NCBI GenBank assembly: GCA_038093975.1
Contig: JBBPTG010000004.1
Location: forward strand, 124,001-188,000
Direction of reading: 5' to 3'
DNA length: 64,000 bases
Source: Chalciporus piperatus
Lineage: Eukaryota; Basidiomycota; Agaricomycetes; Boletales; Boletaceae
The notes beneath the pieces are model-generated. The model had not been told where the DNA came from. It searched no databases and saw only the letters and a program-made list of their open reading frames with translations. Below, piece after piece: positions 1 to 9,692 of the stretch. Position numbers and translations under genes: made by a program. Positions within the stretch are counted from its first letter, which is position 1. Every line of letters begins with the position of its first letter.

Positions 1-62
1 GGTACCACACGTGTATCTTGCTTGTTCTTGATCAATCATCTTGACTCCCTTGCATTGTGAAC

Positions 63-869
63 ATGGACGACGAACACTTTGAGCTTAACTCTGAGCTGGT
101 CCTCTCTGCCCAGGAGATTGACGACGTGGTCTCCCAGTTTAGATTACGGACCTCCAACAGAAGACTCTCCCATCAGTCAGTGACGCGTATACTGCCCGAA
201 TTATATTCACCTCACTTAGGCAGATGCAAAAGTTATTCAACGAACTTCCAAAAGTAACGGAGGCGGACCTCATTGCCTCCGGTCGTCAAGGTAGGTTTCC
301 GTCGGCGCACTCTACAATGTATTCAGGGGTTTCCGCAGATGACGTTTGCCCAATATGTTTTAACACATTCTTCGCTACCCTCGCCGAGGAAGAAATGGCT
401 CTGGCCATGCACTCACCCGCTCAACCTATCGAAGAGTTGGGGGTCACAAAGCTACAGAACACTTGCGGTCACATATTCTGTCGCAAAGAGTTGAGCATAG
501 TCTGATTGATATCCTCCCGCCGTCAGACATGCTTATGCCTCCTCAGCATAATGAAATGGATCATTGAAGGGGTGGGCATTCATCCACCCAGTCTTCTCAA
601 ACTTTACTTCATTTTGTTACCAGCATGATTCCTGCCCAAGTTGTCGGCGGCCACTACTCACAGAGCGTCCGGATAGCACCCAACCTCCCAGCTCTGGAGA
701 GGGCTGGCTTCGGAACTGGATTGTAGATTCCAGCATGGTCGCGAGGGACGCTGGTTCCCCCACCCAATTACCTATAATCTCCCTCGATGCTTTCCATGCA
801 CTCGGTACCGCAGAGGGTCAGCGGCGTGGGCTCAATAGCCGGAATGAATTTGCGGGGATGTACTCGTAG
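63..869 (+). CDS. RING finger protein (probable E3 ubiquitin ligase)
   Basis: Five coding exons join cleanly: 63-179, 224-290, 327-489, 547-571 and 624-869. The product has a short acidic N-terminus, then a RING: CPIC at the first zinc pair, CGHIFC in the middle and CPSC at the end, with linker KWIIEGHDSCPSC restored across two introns. The residue after FCRK is Asp where C3HC4 RINGs usually have Cys; I recall this variant from other fungal RINGs. RING proteins normally recruit an E2 and transfer ubiquitin; the substrate is unknown here. The start is the ATG at 63; an in-frame GTG lies 6 nt upstream. Exon 4 is only 25 nt. The gene converges on chitin synthase, with 257 bp between stop codons. 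The tail is low-complexity and ends in GMYS. Confidence 0.75.
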
Positions 870-1126
870 TATCCAGCGATTGTAATTAAGCCTGCCCTTA
901 GTTTCTTTGAGTACGCTTCTATCTACTCCGTTACAGGTGCAGACAGGAAGATACTACTGGTATAGAAGTGAACGATGATGCGATCATGACGAGTATAGTA
1001 AAATCGGAAGTCCATTCTGAAGCCGAATGCGTAAACGCTGAGCGCTGATTATCAACGAATGTAGATGAGAGCTGATCCGAGTCCATGCAAAACCAAAGGG
1101 ATATCCATACGAAGTGTCCGTGTCCT

Positions 1127-4100
1127 CTAATTCCTCCTGCAGCAGCTGAAAAAGTTGCGTTTGAACCAATACCACAAACACTGATTTTACTCGTTAGTAA
1201 ACAGCAACCCATGATACGGCTACATCTTACCCCAGTAAACCGCACAGCGGCAAGTCCGAATGTGGAATACAGTATAACGGCGAAGTAAATGTTCTGTTTG
1301 GACTGCAACTGCTGTTCGTCCTTAACGGCGTCCTGTGGCAAATCTAAACCGTTCATGTTCTCGATCGCAACTGCCAACCCAGCATTTGTGATCATCCAGA
1401 ATGCGACCAGGCGTGTGCGGAAAGTCTTGTTCTGGTCGTCCATGGTAGGCTTTTCGATAACCTCCTTTACTTCGATCTTTGTCACCGCACGTATCACGGT
1501 TTCCTTGAATGCGGCATCGACATCTTCTTGGATGCGGTGAGTGTCCTCGACGACGGGGCCATCCGCGTCCTTGCTCTTCGACGAGGAAACCGATGGAAGC
1601 GCCTCGGCCTTGTCACTACCCTTCGTACCCCAAGAAACCTATACAGGGTGTCAAGAATGTACGAACGAACAAACAGGTGGACTCACATCGTGCAGGTTAC
1701 AAAACGCATAGACGTTCAGGACATTCGTGAAACTAGGCGCCAAGCACAAATACTGAAAGAAGCTGGAGAACATATGCCAAGGGTCTCGCTGTAATGCTGG
1801 TTGGTACATCACTCCATGGTACAAGCAGAAGGGAACTTACGAAGAGGAACGACGCGATGAAATATATTCCTAAAGAAACCATGAGCGTGGTTTTCATTTC
1901 CGCGACTGCATCTTACCGAACGTAGAAACCATGGCGGCGATCAGTGCTCCGACTGGAGGTGTGAAAAACGTAATGATGATCTGGGTAGCAGTCTTGTTCT
2001 TCAAATCGTTGGGAATATTCTGACAAAGAAAGTTTAAGCAGATGACGGAACAGCAGCTAAGTAGGTGTAATTACCGCGAATGCCTTGATCGTTAACCAGA
2101 AGGAGCAAATGAGGAGGTAAACGGCCAAAAAGGCGTAGACCCAAAGAGTTATTGCATAAGCAGCGCGTTCACCTTTCGGCCTGTTACCGAGAGCGAGTAC
2201 AAACTGAAAGTGTATGATTAATATCGCCTAAAGTTCGAGTCTTGCGATGCGCTCACTTGTAACGCAAGGAAAGCCAGGTATATCCACTTAAAGACCAAGT
2301 TTACCCAATGAGTCTGTGGAGCGAATCAGTGACACAGTACGCGATGAGAGAATGCACGTACGACGGTGGGGGTTCCAAAAATGATAATGCCCTGTGAAGG
2401 GAGCAGGTCGATGATAATACTGAAAGTCAACCAAATGTTCGCCAGTGCGAACCACGAGAAAACCAATGAAAATATGTTGTACTTGGGGAAGAAAGTATCA
2501 ACCGATTGACCCAAACAAAGGCTGAAGCACAAACGTACCATGGCCTGAATGTGGAAAAAGAACATCCTGATGATCCCATGACCTGAACGGTAGAGCTGGA
2601 AAAAGTTCACGAGGGCATACTGTCGAAAGCAAAGATCAGCGAAGAAAAAAGGCCACTGTCTAGTCTCAAACTTACCACCGAAGCAGCGAAAGAACCATTC
2701 AGCCAGCGACGACGCTGACCAATCAACTCACCAGCGCTTTCTGGGACATCCGTCTCTGCTTTCGAAGGCTGGACATAGGTGAGGGTCCAGCGGTCACCGA
2801 CTTTTGCGACCAGCTCGAAACAGAGGATACGATCCTCGGCCAAGAACATGTTTTTGGTGAAGATGTTCATGCCATAAATACCCTTTGCGCCGAGACGATC
2901 AGCAAGCGAGTGGTCACCGTGGAAATATTGCTCGAGAGGACGTCCGAGAATAGCGCGAAAGCGGTATGCAGAGAAGGCACCTGGCAAGACAGAGACATAA
3001 CCGAAACTGCTCTCAAGGGGTTTATCTACGGACAAGGTCAGCTCCCATGACGACCCACGGCTGGATAGACCTACCAAGAATGTTCGACATCTTGTACTCG
3101 AAGTTCTGAGCTGCGACCAGGGGATTGAGGAGTTTCCTTCCCCCCTCAATCATAGCGTGGATTTCACCACAGCAACCTCCCAAATGAGGGTCATTGTAAA
3201 ATGCTTCCCATAGGTAATAGATGGACTTGTGCCCAGGCTTTGTTCCGGCGTCAAGCAGCACACAATACTCGGGCTGAAGCCATTATTGAAAGGATGCTCA
3301 GGACCATATGATTATCTCATACCTTCAAGATTCGTCCAATGGCGTTGAACAGCCAACGGTGAGAGTTGATCTTCTTCTGATTCTTGGCCTTCAAGACGAA
3401 GATGATTTGCACTGGCACCAGGTTGTTGGGGTCGTTCTCGTGAGGGAGAACCAATTGAGGGGTCGAGTCAACGGACAGTTGAGTGGTATACTGCAGGGGC
3501 ATGTAAGACGACGATTTTCGGAAGAGAGGATGGACCCACCTCGAAAATGTGAGCCACGGTATCTTTGCCGTCCACCTGCTTTTTCATGACACCGTCTTGA
3601 TAAACACCCACAGTGGCCAGGAGATCGAGGACGCTCTTGTCCATTGGCTCGAGACCATCGACGATGAGAGCTACCACGATCCTTTGCCAGCCTGGCATAC
3701 CCTCCTCTGCAGCTCGCCTCCAATATTTGGATTGCTTTGTCTTGCAGATATCACGGATGTTGAGCATCACGCCGTGGAGTGTACGAGCATAAAGGGTTTT
3801 GTCTTCGTTGTAAGAGGTGACTGCGATAAGAAGATCTGTCTGCCGATTGTAAATCTTGGGCCGAAGTGTCCATCCGGTGGCTTCAGAGAAGTCATCGGGG
3901 TCAACCGTGGCGGCACTGTACCGCATGTGGCTAATCAGAAACACCATGTTAACATTGATCAATTTGGGATCAGAGAGCGATGAATTACTCACGAGAATTC
4001 CGTCGTGTTGGTCATCGCATACTTTGCCTCTATGGCGCTATGAACTGGTGTGGGTACGGGATACTCGGTGATGAAATTTCCTTTTGTAAGCTTGACTTTA

Positions 4101-4520
4101 CGCGTCACACCACGTTTGATCGTTTGGCGACGCCTCCATGCAGTTTCAGCGCCGTTGGTTGTTGACTGAGACATAGCCGAGCCTGGGCGAGGGAAGGGAT
4201 CTCCATATGCGGCCGGGTCGACAGGGCTAAGGATGGTCAGTTAGAGATGGTGGCTGGGTGATCACCACGTGTTAGGTGACTTACCCCGGTGGGTAGAAAC
4301 CGCCAGCTGCGTAGCCATCAGGGCCAGTTAAAGGGAGCTTTTCAGCGTAGTCTTCGTCAGCATAACCAGGACCGCCGAACTCGCGGGGCAATGAAGTGGT
4401 GCTGTCGAGAGGAGAATTGACAGCGCTATCGTACGTCCGCGCTGGAGGCTCTTGAAAATGAGTTTGTCGTGGGCGATCAGCGAACGGGTCGCCGTAAGGC
4501 TCTCCTTGAGCAGAGGACAT
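1127..4520 (-). CDS. Chitin synthase, division 1 (class I-III type)
   Basis: Plasma-membrane glycosyltransferase that polymerises UDP-GlcNAc into cell-wall chitin. The many-exon model starts at [13 protein letters not shown] (4520). A Gly/Pro-rich N-terminus is followed by the [18 protein letters not shown] segment typical of division 1 enzymes (about 4040-4110). The catalytic core follows: [11 protein letters not shown], the [10 protein letters not shown] region, [11 protein letters not shown] (about 2820) and the [12 protein letters not shown] signature (about 2700). The C-terminus carries hydrophobic membrane helices and a [14 protein letters not shown] loop near 1600. The last exon joins so that the protein ends CCRRN with a TAG at 1127-1129, as in many family members. 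Longer readings through that region are intron read-through. The subclass is not settled from sequence alone. Confidence 0.93.
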
Positions 4521-5002
4521 GAGGCGTTAGGCGCGAGGATGGCTGTCAAAAGAAAAGGCTCAGTAGCGCCCAACGGTGGTGTGGACAGTGAGGAAGGGAA
4601 GACTGGCGTTGGGGGTTGTGAAGCACACGAAGCCTCCAAGCAACCGTTGGTTTTGTAGAGTCGATTTGGAAAAGGGCGATGATATACACCGCCTGAGCAG
4701 ACCTCTGACACCCCTCAGCCGCTTCACATTCGCACAGTGACGGCCTAGCTTTGAATAAAGAGCTATCAAAGAACCACCAAAGGAACTATGTACTTTTGGA
4801 CGTCTAACATAATACTCCAACTCGATTTCACCTAACCCTCGGGAAACGTTGTGCTTTTTGTTTCCAGCTGAGAGGGATCTTTTTACGTTGATGCAAGGAC
4901 CCCCGAATTTTACCGGCGCAGCCTACATCTCGAGAAATTAACACGCCACTGCCCTATCGATGAATGCGACCAGTTAGCCCTGGGCACGCTCTTGTCATGT
5001 AG
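4521..5002. promoter_or_regulatory. Upstream region of chitin synthase; no gene seen
   Basis: This stretch separates the chitin synthase start from the stop of the next minus-strand gene. It presumably holds the chitin synthase promoter and the 3' end of the upstream gene. Only short unconvincing ORFs occur. I see no repeat or RNA gene. Confidence 0.4.
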
Positions 5003-5367
5003 TTACAGTAGTACCTTAAGGCGAGGCCAACGTCTCAGATAATGCATGTCATCTGAATCCAATCTGAATCCGGGGCAGAGAGGGCGTACTCTAACGATAC
5101 GATTACCCTGACATTGCGGCAGATTTCCGATTAGGTCCGATTGCTCCGGAGGTTGCTCACCAACAACTCACCAAGTTGTGTGTTTTCTTGCTCTTCAGCA
5201 ATCCAATCGGCCCGATCATTCAATATCGACCCTTCGAATCTAGCACACTGATGTACATACTTCAGCAGCGGATCGACTTCGGCACACCACAGGCAAGGTG
5301 GATTCGGATTGTTCGCAATGTTCTCACTTCCGAAAACAAGCGCCTCCCTCACCACCCCGCAGGAAGA
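5003..5367 (-). CDS. Unrecognised protein, 3' exons (F-box/LRR-like)
   Basis: Two exons (5367-5161 and 5107-5003) are separated by a 53-nt GT-AG intron and are phase-consistent, giving 68 and 34 residues before TAA. The first holds a PPCLWCAEVDPLLKYVHQC stretch. The second ends in DSDDMHYLRRWPRLKVLL, which resembles the L..WP.L..L pattern of leucine-rich repeats in basidiomycete F-box proteins. No F-box is seen. The 5' exons must lie upstream, between about 5370 and 5850, where reading is fragmentary. The final GTACTACTG could also be a donor, so the protein may continue. I do not recognise the family; the F-box/LRR idea is inference. Confidence 0.4.
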
Positions 5368-5921
5368 CTAATCCCAGTTATCATCCCCAACTTCACGGGC
5401 CAAAGGTACCTGTGCCAGAGCCTCCCCTGCGAGAGCACCCAGTTAGGTCCATGAGGTTCGTCATGTTTCAACTCCCGGTGTCCTTGAGTGAGCGAACAGC
5501 GATCACAGATACCTGAAAAAGCTTACCTTGAAAGAAATGGCCAAGGCGGAGGGAAAAGATTCGTGTTAAAGTTGGATCAACGACGAAACCATGAATTATT
5601 GGTCCGCTTGGTTTGTGAGTTACACCGACTTAGATGGAGAGGACCCCATACGCGAATGTTGGAGATGGAGGCTTCTCCCAAATTCGCCGACAGGGAATTC
5701 AACTATCCCAATCCTCTATGCCGAACTCCTGCATCATCTGCATCAGGTGTTAAATAAGGCGACATCGACACCGTGGTCGTTGGGAAGGGGGAACTCCCCG
5801 GGACAGGTAGGATTGAGCTTTCGTAAACATCTATGAAGCGACTCGTTTCAAGGCTCGTTCATCTATATACCTTGTGATACTACTGCTGCATGAGCGCGTG
5901 ATCTATCATAAAATGACTGAA
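5368..5921. other. Probable 5' exons and promoter of the unrecognised gene; unresolved
   Basis: Short minus-strand pieces look coding, including one reading ANLGEASISNIRVWGPLHL (about 5690-5620). A possible start, MFTKAQSYLSRGVPP, lies near 5850. I could not join them to the downstream exons with confidence. Plus-strand ORFs of 70-90 codons here look like shadows. The COQ10 stop codon is at 5922. Confidence 0.25.
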
Positions 5922-6691
5922 TCATTCAGTCCCGGGTCCGAGTAATACAGCACAACGACCCTCGAAAGCCTTTATCATCAGTTTTGACACTTTCCCGAAG
6001 AATGTCGCGGAGACAGAGGCATGCATCGGATTCGCAAATGCAAAGGCAAGGTCCAGAGTTACCAACGTTGGGCCGCGGTCGGAAAAGGCTCGAGAAGCAA
6101 TCACCGAACTCTGTCCAGAGTGTTGGAGTGGGAGATGATCGGACCCGGAAGATACTGGCTGAAAGCGCCAAACCGTGGTCAGGGTCTTGAATAGTGGAGT
6201 TGAGGAAGACGCCACCGCCTGCATACGCAAGTGTCAGTAGCTGATACCGTGCTCAACAGGTGTGTGGCGAGAGGCTATACGTACTTCGACGGACTCATAA
6301 GGCTTGCACGTCACTTTGCTCACATAGCTTTCCCTAAATGCAAGGAAGCCTACAGTGAGTTCAGCCTCCATCACCGCCGTTCCATCCTGGCACGCCTTGC
6401 TTTCGAGGATTCTGGAACCGGTGCAATACGGAACGAAGGCGGAGTATGATGCCACGTCCGCAATAATTCTGTATAGTTCACTGCGCTGGTATCTACGCAA
6501 AACTGTAGGGGTGAATCACGAAGCGTTGGTGAAAGGACGTACGGAAAGATCTTGTGCTCATGGTAACTTTGCAATTGAGGTTCGTTATTTGGGAGGGGCG
6601 TCAGAGGAGAATTGGTCAAGTTGAAGAAGGTTCTCCTGTGCGCGCCATGATAGAGGGGAGGTATAGCTCGTCGGTGCAAGGCTCGGAGCAT
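5922..6691 (-). CDS. COQ10: Coenzyme Q-binding protein COQ10 (START domain), mitochondrial
   Basis: COQ10 is a START/polyketide-cyclase-fold protein of the mitochondrial inner membrane that binds coenzyme Q and is needed for its function in respiration. Three exons join. The first encodes an Arg-rich, acid-free presequence (MLRALHRRAIPPLYHGAHRR) expected to target mitochondria. Splicing at CC|GTACGT gives HKIFPYQRSELYRIIADV, then YSAFVPYCTGSRI and the VGF.AF.E.Y.S.V core. The last exon reads SSTPLFKTLTTVW, FANPMHASVS and VSKLMIKAFEGRC, all typical of the family. Its stop is at 5922-5924. The second half of the domain is longer than usual because of a Ser-rich linker after the TVWRF block. Confidence 0.88.
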
Positions 6692-7187
6692 TTCAACCGG
6701 GGGGGCGTTGCAGTTGCAGCTTCAACCTAAATCCGGCTCGGCAACGTTGAGAGGATACTTCCGAGACTCTAAACTTCTTTTGCCTCATGCTTAGATCGGC
6801 TTCACGAGCAAGGTCGTCACAGAAGCCGGAGGCCCTTGATAATCAGCGTAGGAGATCAACCCGTGCTGAGAGTGCTGGCTAAGTAACCGCGTGATCGTGA
6901 CTTGGCAAGGGCTCGCAAATGACTTAACACGAGGACGTTACGAATGATCTATCGCAAGGCCTACCTCAACGTTCAACGTTCAACCGCGGACAGAATAATC
7001 TCGGATTACGAGTGCATAAGGCCACTGCAGGCGGTATGGTAGAGTCAAGTATAACTACACGGGATTCATAGAGATCGGGTTGATCAAATTGTGATCAGAA
7101 TGACATTCACTTGAATGTACTGGACTTTTTGAACAATAAGCAGAAGGATCTCTCCGACACCGCAAGATGAGGGCAGTGGGGATACCC
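6692..7187. promoter_or_regulatory. Intergenic region, COQ10 promoter and 3' side of CNBP-like gene
   Basis: There is no ORF of note on either strand. It separates two minus-strand genes, so it should contain the CNBP-like gene's 3' untranslated region and the COQ10 promoter. A string of short direct echoes (caacgttcaacgttcaacc, about 6967-6985) is the only local repeat. Confidence 0.4.
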
Positions 7188-7964
7188 TTATCCAGCAAAC
7201 TCTGCATTCTCACTACAATCCCTTGCAATCTGCGAAGGTGTGTATTAGAAGGTGCAGATCCATGGTTAAATGCGTATATCTCACATGGCCCTCCTGCCCG
7301 CACTTGTAACAGGTCTTATTCCTGTTTACTCCGGAGGTAGGTGCTCCGGAAGCACCATCTGCAAGGGTTGCGCCAGGAGCAGCAAGGCAGTCCCTGGAAG
7401 TGGAATGACGTTCGGTCGTCGTCGTTTCATCACAAGGCAACTTAAAGTTTACCTGGCCATATGGTTTAGACCGCCGCACCGGTAACATTTCACTGGAGGC
7501 AACGTTGATGTGTTCAAAGCACGACCAGGTGGAGGCATCCGAGATGCGAATCCAGCACCCGCAACTCCCGTTGCTCCACTAGGGCAAAGGCGGGCGATGT
7601 GGCCCAAACGCCCGCAGTTCTAGGGACTTTGGCTGAGGTGGCTGCTTGCGGGCATTCTAGGCTAACTCACATAGCATTTTTGATTTCCGCCCTGGGCTCT
7701 CAAATTAGGACATTCGGCCTGAATGTGTCCTATCCCACCGCATGAATAGCACTGCTTGGCTGCGACAGTTCGGGGTGACGGGCATGCCGAGGATTCGTGT
7801 CCTGGCTGACGGCAATTGTAGCAGAGACGTTGTTCGGAGGTACAATTCTCAGCAATGTGGCCCACTGTGATATGCGGGGGTGAAATGAGAAGCACCTTGG
7901 ATAGATGGGCACACTTACAATTTCCACATTTGAAACACCCCTTCCGCGAAAACTGGTACGCCAT
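7188..7964 (-). CDS. CCHC zinc-knuckle nucleic-acid-binding protein (CNBP/Gis2/Byr3 family)
   Basis: The assembled protein has six CCHC knuckles (C-x2-C-x4-H-x4-C): CFKCGNLGHIAENC, CYNCRQPGHESSAC, CYSCGGIGHIQAEC, CYNCGRLGHIARLC, CYRCGGLNHMARDC and CYKCGQEGHIARDC. A Gly/Ala/Pro-rich spacer follows knuckle 4 and another follows knuckle 5. Members bind single-stranded G-rich DNA or RNA and act on translation and mRNA fate. Introns cut inside knuckles 1, 4, 5 and 6, and each knuckle is restored only by splicing. The start is the ATG at 7964 (MAYQFSRKGCFKCGN); the stop is TAA at 7188-7190 after IARDCSENAEFAG. Family length is about 150-190 residues, matching this model. Confidence 0.9.
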
Positions 7965-8180
7965 ATCTAGAGATCCTGGCTAGGCCTGACGTCTGATTCA
8001 CATCAAAATTCTGCGATGCTGGAGAGGACCAACGCTTGAGACCAACCTCTTCACTTCCCACTTCCGACTGACCACTAATCTCTCTTCCCGCCTCCGTTCG
8101 ACGAGGATGAAGATGGCGATGGATAGCTTGAACCGGCCAATAACCGATCCATCTTGTTGCGTGTCACAAATTCACCTGCC

Positions 8181-8544
8181 CTAAAGCAGCATGTGGCGCA
8201 AGTCGCGCAAGTCGTTACCAACATGCCATTGGCCCAAATCTTTGAAATTGACCACAGTGGAGAGACCTCGCCGCGCTTCAGCTTGCTACAAACGACATGG
8301 ACAGTTCGATCACCTACAAGGATAATTAAATGGCTTGAGCTGTAGGACTCTTCGCTTGCTGTCTAGATCTTCATTTCAGTACCATATTTTGATGTCCATT
8401 TCCGTCATATTCCCGAGCGATCACCTCAATTGTAGTGCAGTTAGGCCAATTTTGGCGCTCGATCAGTGCATCTTCTCGGGACTTGTACTCCGGCTTATCG
8501 ATAGCACGCATGTACTGCTTCATGTTGTTGCCCAGCCATATTTT
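8181..8544 (-). CDS. Unrecognised protein, two 3' exons
   Basis: Exon 8544-8383 (54 codons, beginning KIWLGNNMKQYMRAIDKPEY) and exon 8285-8181 (34 codons plus TAG, ending LRDLRHMLL) are phase-consistent. The 97-nt intron between them is longer than most here. Residue composition looks like real protein: charged, few rare residues, with a KPEYKSREDALIERQ stretch. I recognise no domain. Exons further 5' are suggested but unresolved. It lies upstream of the CNBP-like gene on the same strand. Confidence 0.4.
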
Positions 8545-9692
8545 CTGATCTGGCACAACATGTCGGAGTCCTTATAAAGGAAATGTAACAGTCATCTTTC
8601 TTTGGGACCCACAATCCCCCCCGGGGATCGTCATCGCACAGGTAATTCATGTCTTATGTCTTACCCAGCTAGTGCTGACTGAGGGACAATTCTGCTACTA
8701 GGTCCTGCCTCCCAGCGGGGAGCCGACCTTAGCGCGCTCGCGTCCATCGCGCTTCTTGTGAGGGTGCTGAGCGACCTCCCCGTCAGGTTCGTATTCGTCG
8801 TTCATTTGGTCAGATTATGGTCGTCTCACAATGATCACATAGAATGTATTCTCCCGCGGACGCCGTTCCCCATCCTCGCAACAAGTGTCGTAACGAGCGG
8901 CCTAAGCACGGCTCAACGTATGGGAGGAGGAGGCTGTTTGTAATGATCATCGGGCATTTGTGCACTGCGTACAGGTCACCTCAACACGTGTATGGATGGA
9001 TAAGGTTGCACGATGTGATCTCATCGATTTCATCACTCCAATCCGTTCTTGTGAACTTGTTTCATTCGAGTACAAATAGTAATTGATGGAGGGCAATAGC
9101 AAATACCATTGTGGTACATTTACACATGTGATTTGGGACATGTTTGGGACTTTGTCGCACTGTTACCCATTGCTTCGAATTATCACAAGCCTGCTGCAGT
9201 TCGGGCGCTGGCCTTGTCACCTGCATCAAGGAGTCTCCACTTGGAGAAGTCGAGTTGGAACACAGTCGATCCTCATCTTAGGGCGCACAACCGCGAGGCA
9301 AAATGAAGGCAAATTTGTTCTGACGAAACGGACCGGGCCGGTGAGGCCTGAGGCCTGAGGGCCCGTGTTACCTTGATAACGCTCTCGAGTACTACAAATA
9401 CTGATCTCAAATGCGGTTTTAAACTCACCAACTTCATGCTTCATCAAGGCGTTCTGAATTATTGGGTGGGATAGAAACACGTCAGGGTAAGCGACCGTCG
9501 AGGCTTGTGAACATTATTCTTTTTTTGGGATCAGAGCACGTCAATGACAAACTTGAAACATGTGCGAGCATGTGCGCCGCGAGTCTGTGCGATGGGAACC
9601 TTCGCTCCCTGGTTGGGGCGGGGCAGCTGGCAGGCAGATAGCAGATAAGTAGAGTCTCCTCTCAAGCCTCCTCGTTTGCGACATCACCTGCA
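8545..9692. other. Unresolved region with probable 5' exons of the unrecognised gene
   Basis: Minus-strand pieces that look coding include MNDEYEPDGEVAQHPHKKRD (from 8798), LCDDDPRGGLWVPKKDDCYI (about 8640-8600) and a possible start MFLSHPIIQNALMKHEV (from 9480) followed by a small spliced piece VLESVIK. I could not join them in one frame. They may be one gene with many small exons, two genes, or a decaying gene. Bases 9481-9692 should include the promoter of the aminotransferase on the plus strand. Confidence 0.3.

Noticed and set aside
984..1181. Alternative longer C-terminus for chitin synthase
   Set aside because: The join at GGG|GTAAGA ... AATCAG|TGT gives the usual family ending CCRRN; the alternative frame needs a non-GT donor.
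1127..6691. Mating-type locus context
   Set aside because: No homeodomain, pheromone receptor or CaaX pheromone precursor gene is seen near these genes.
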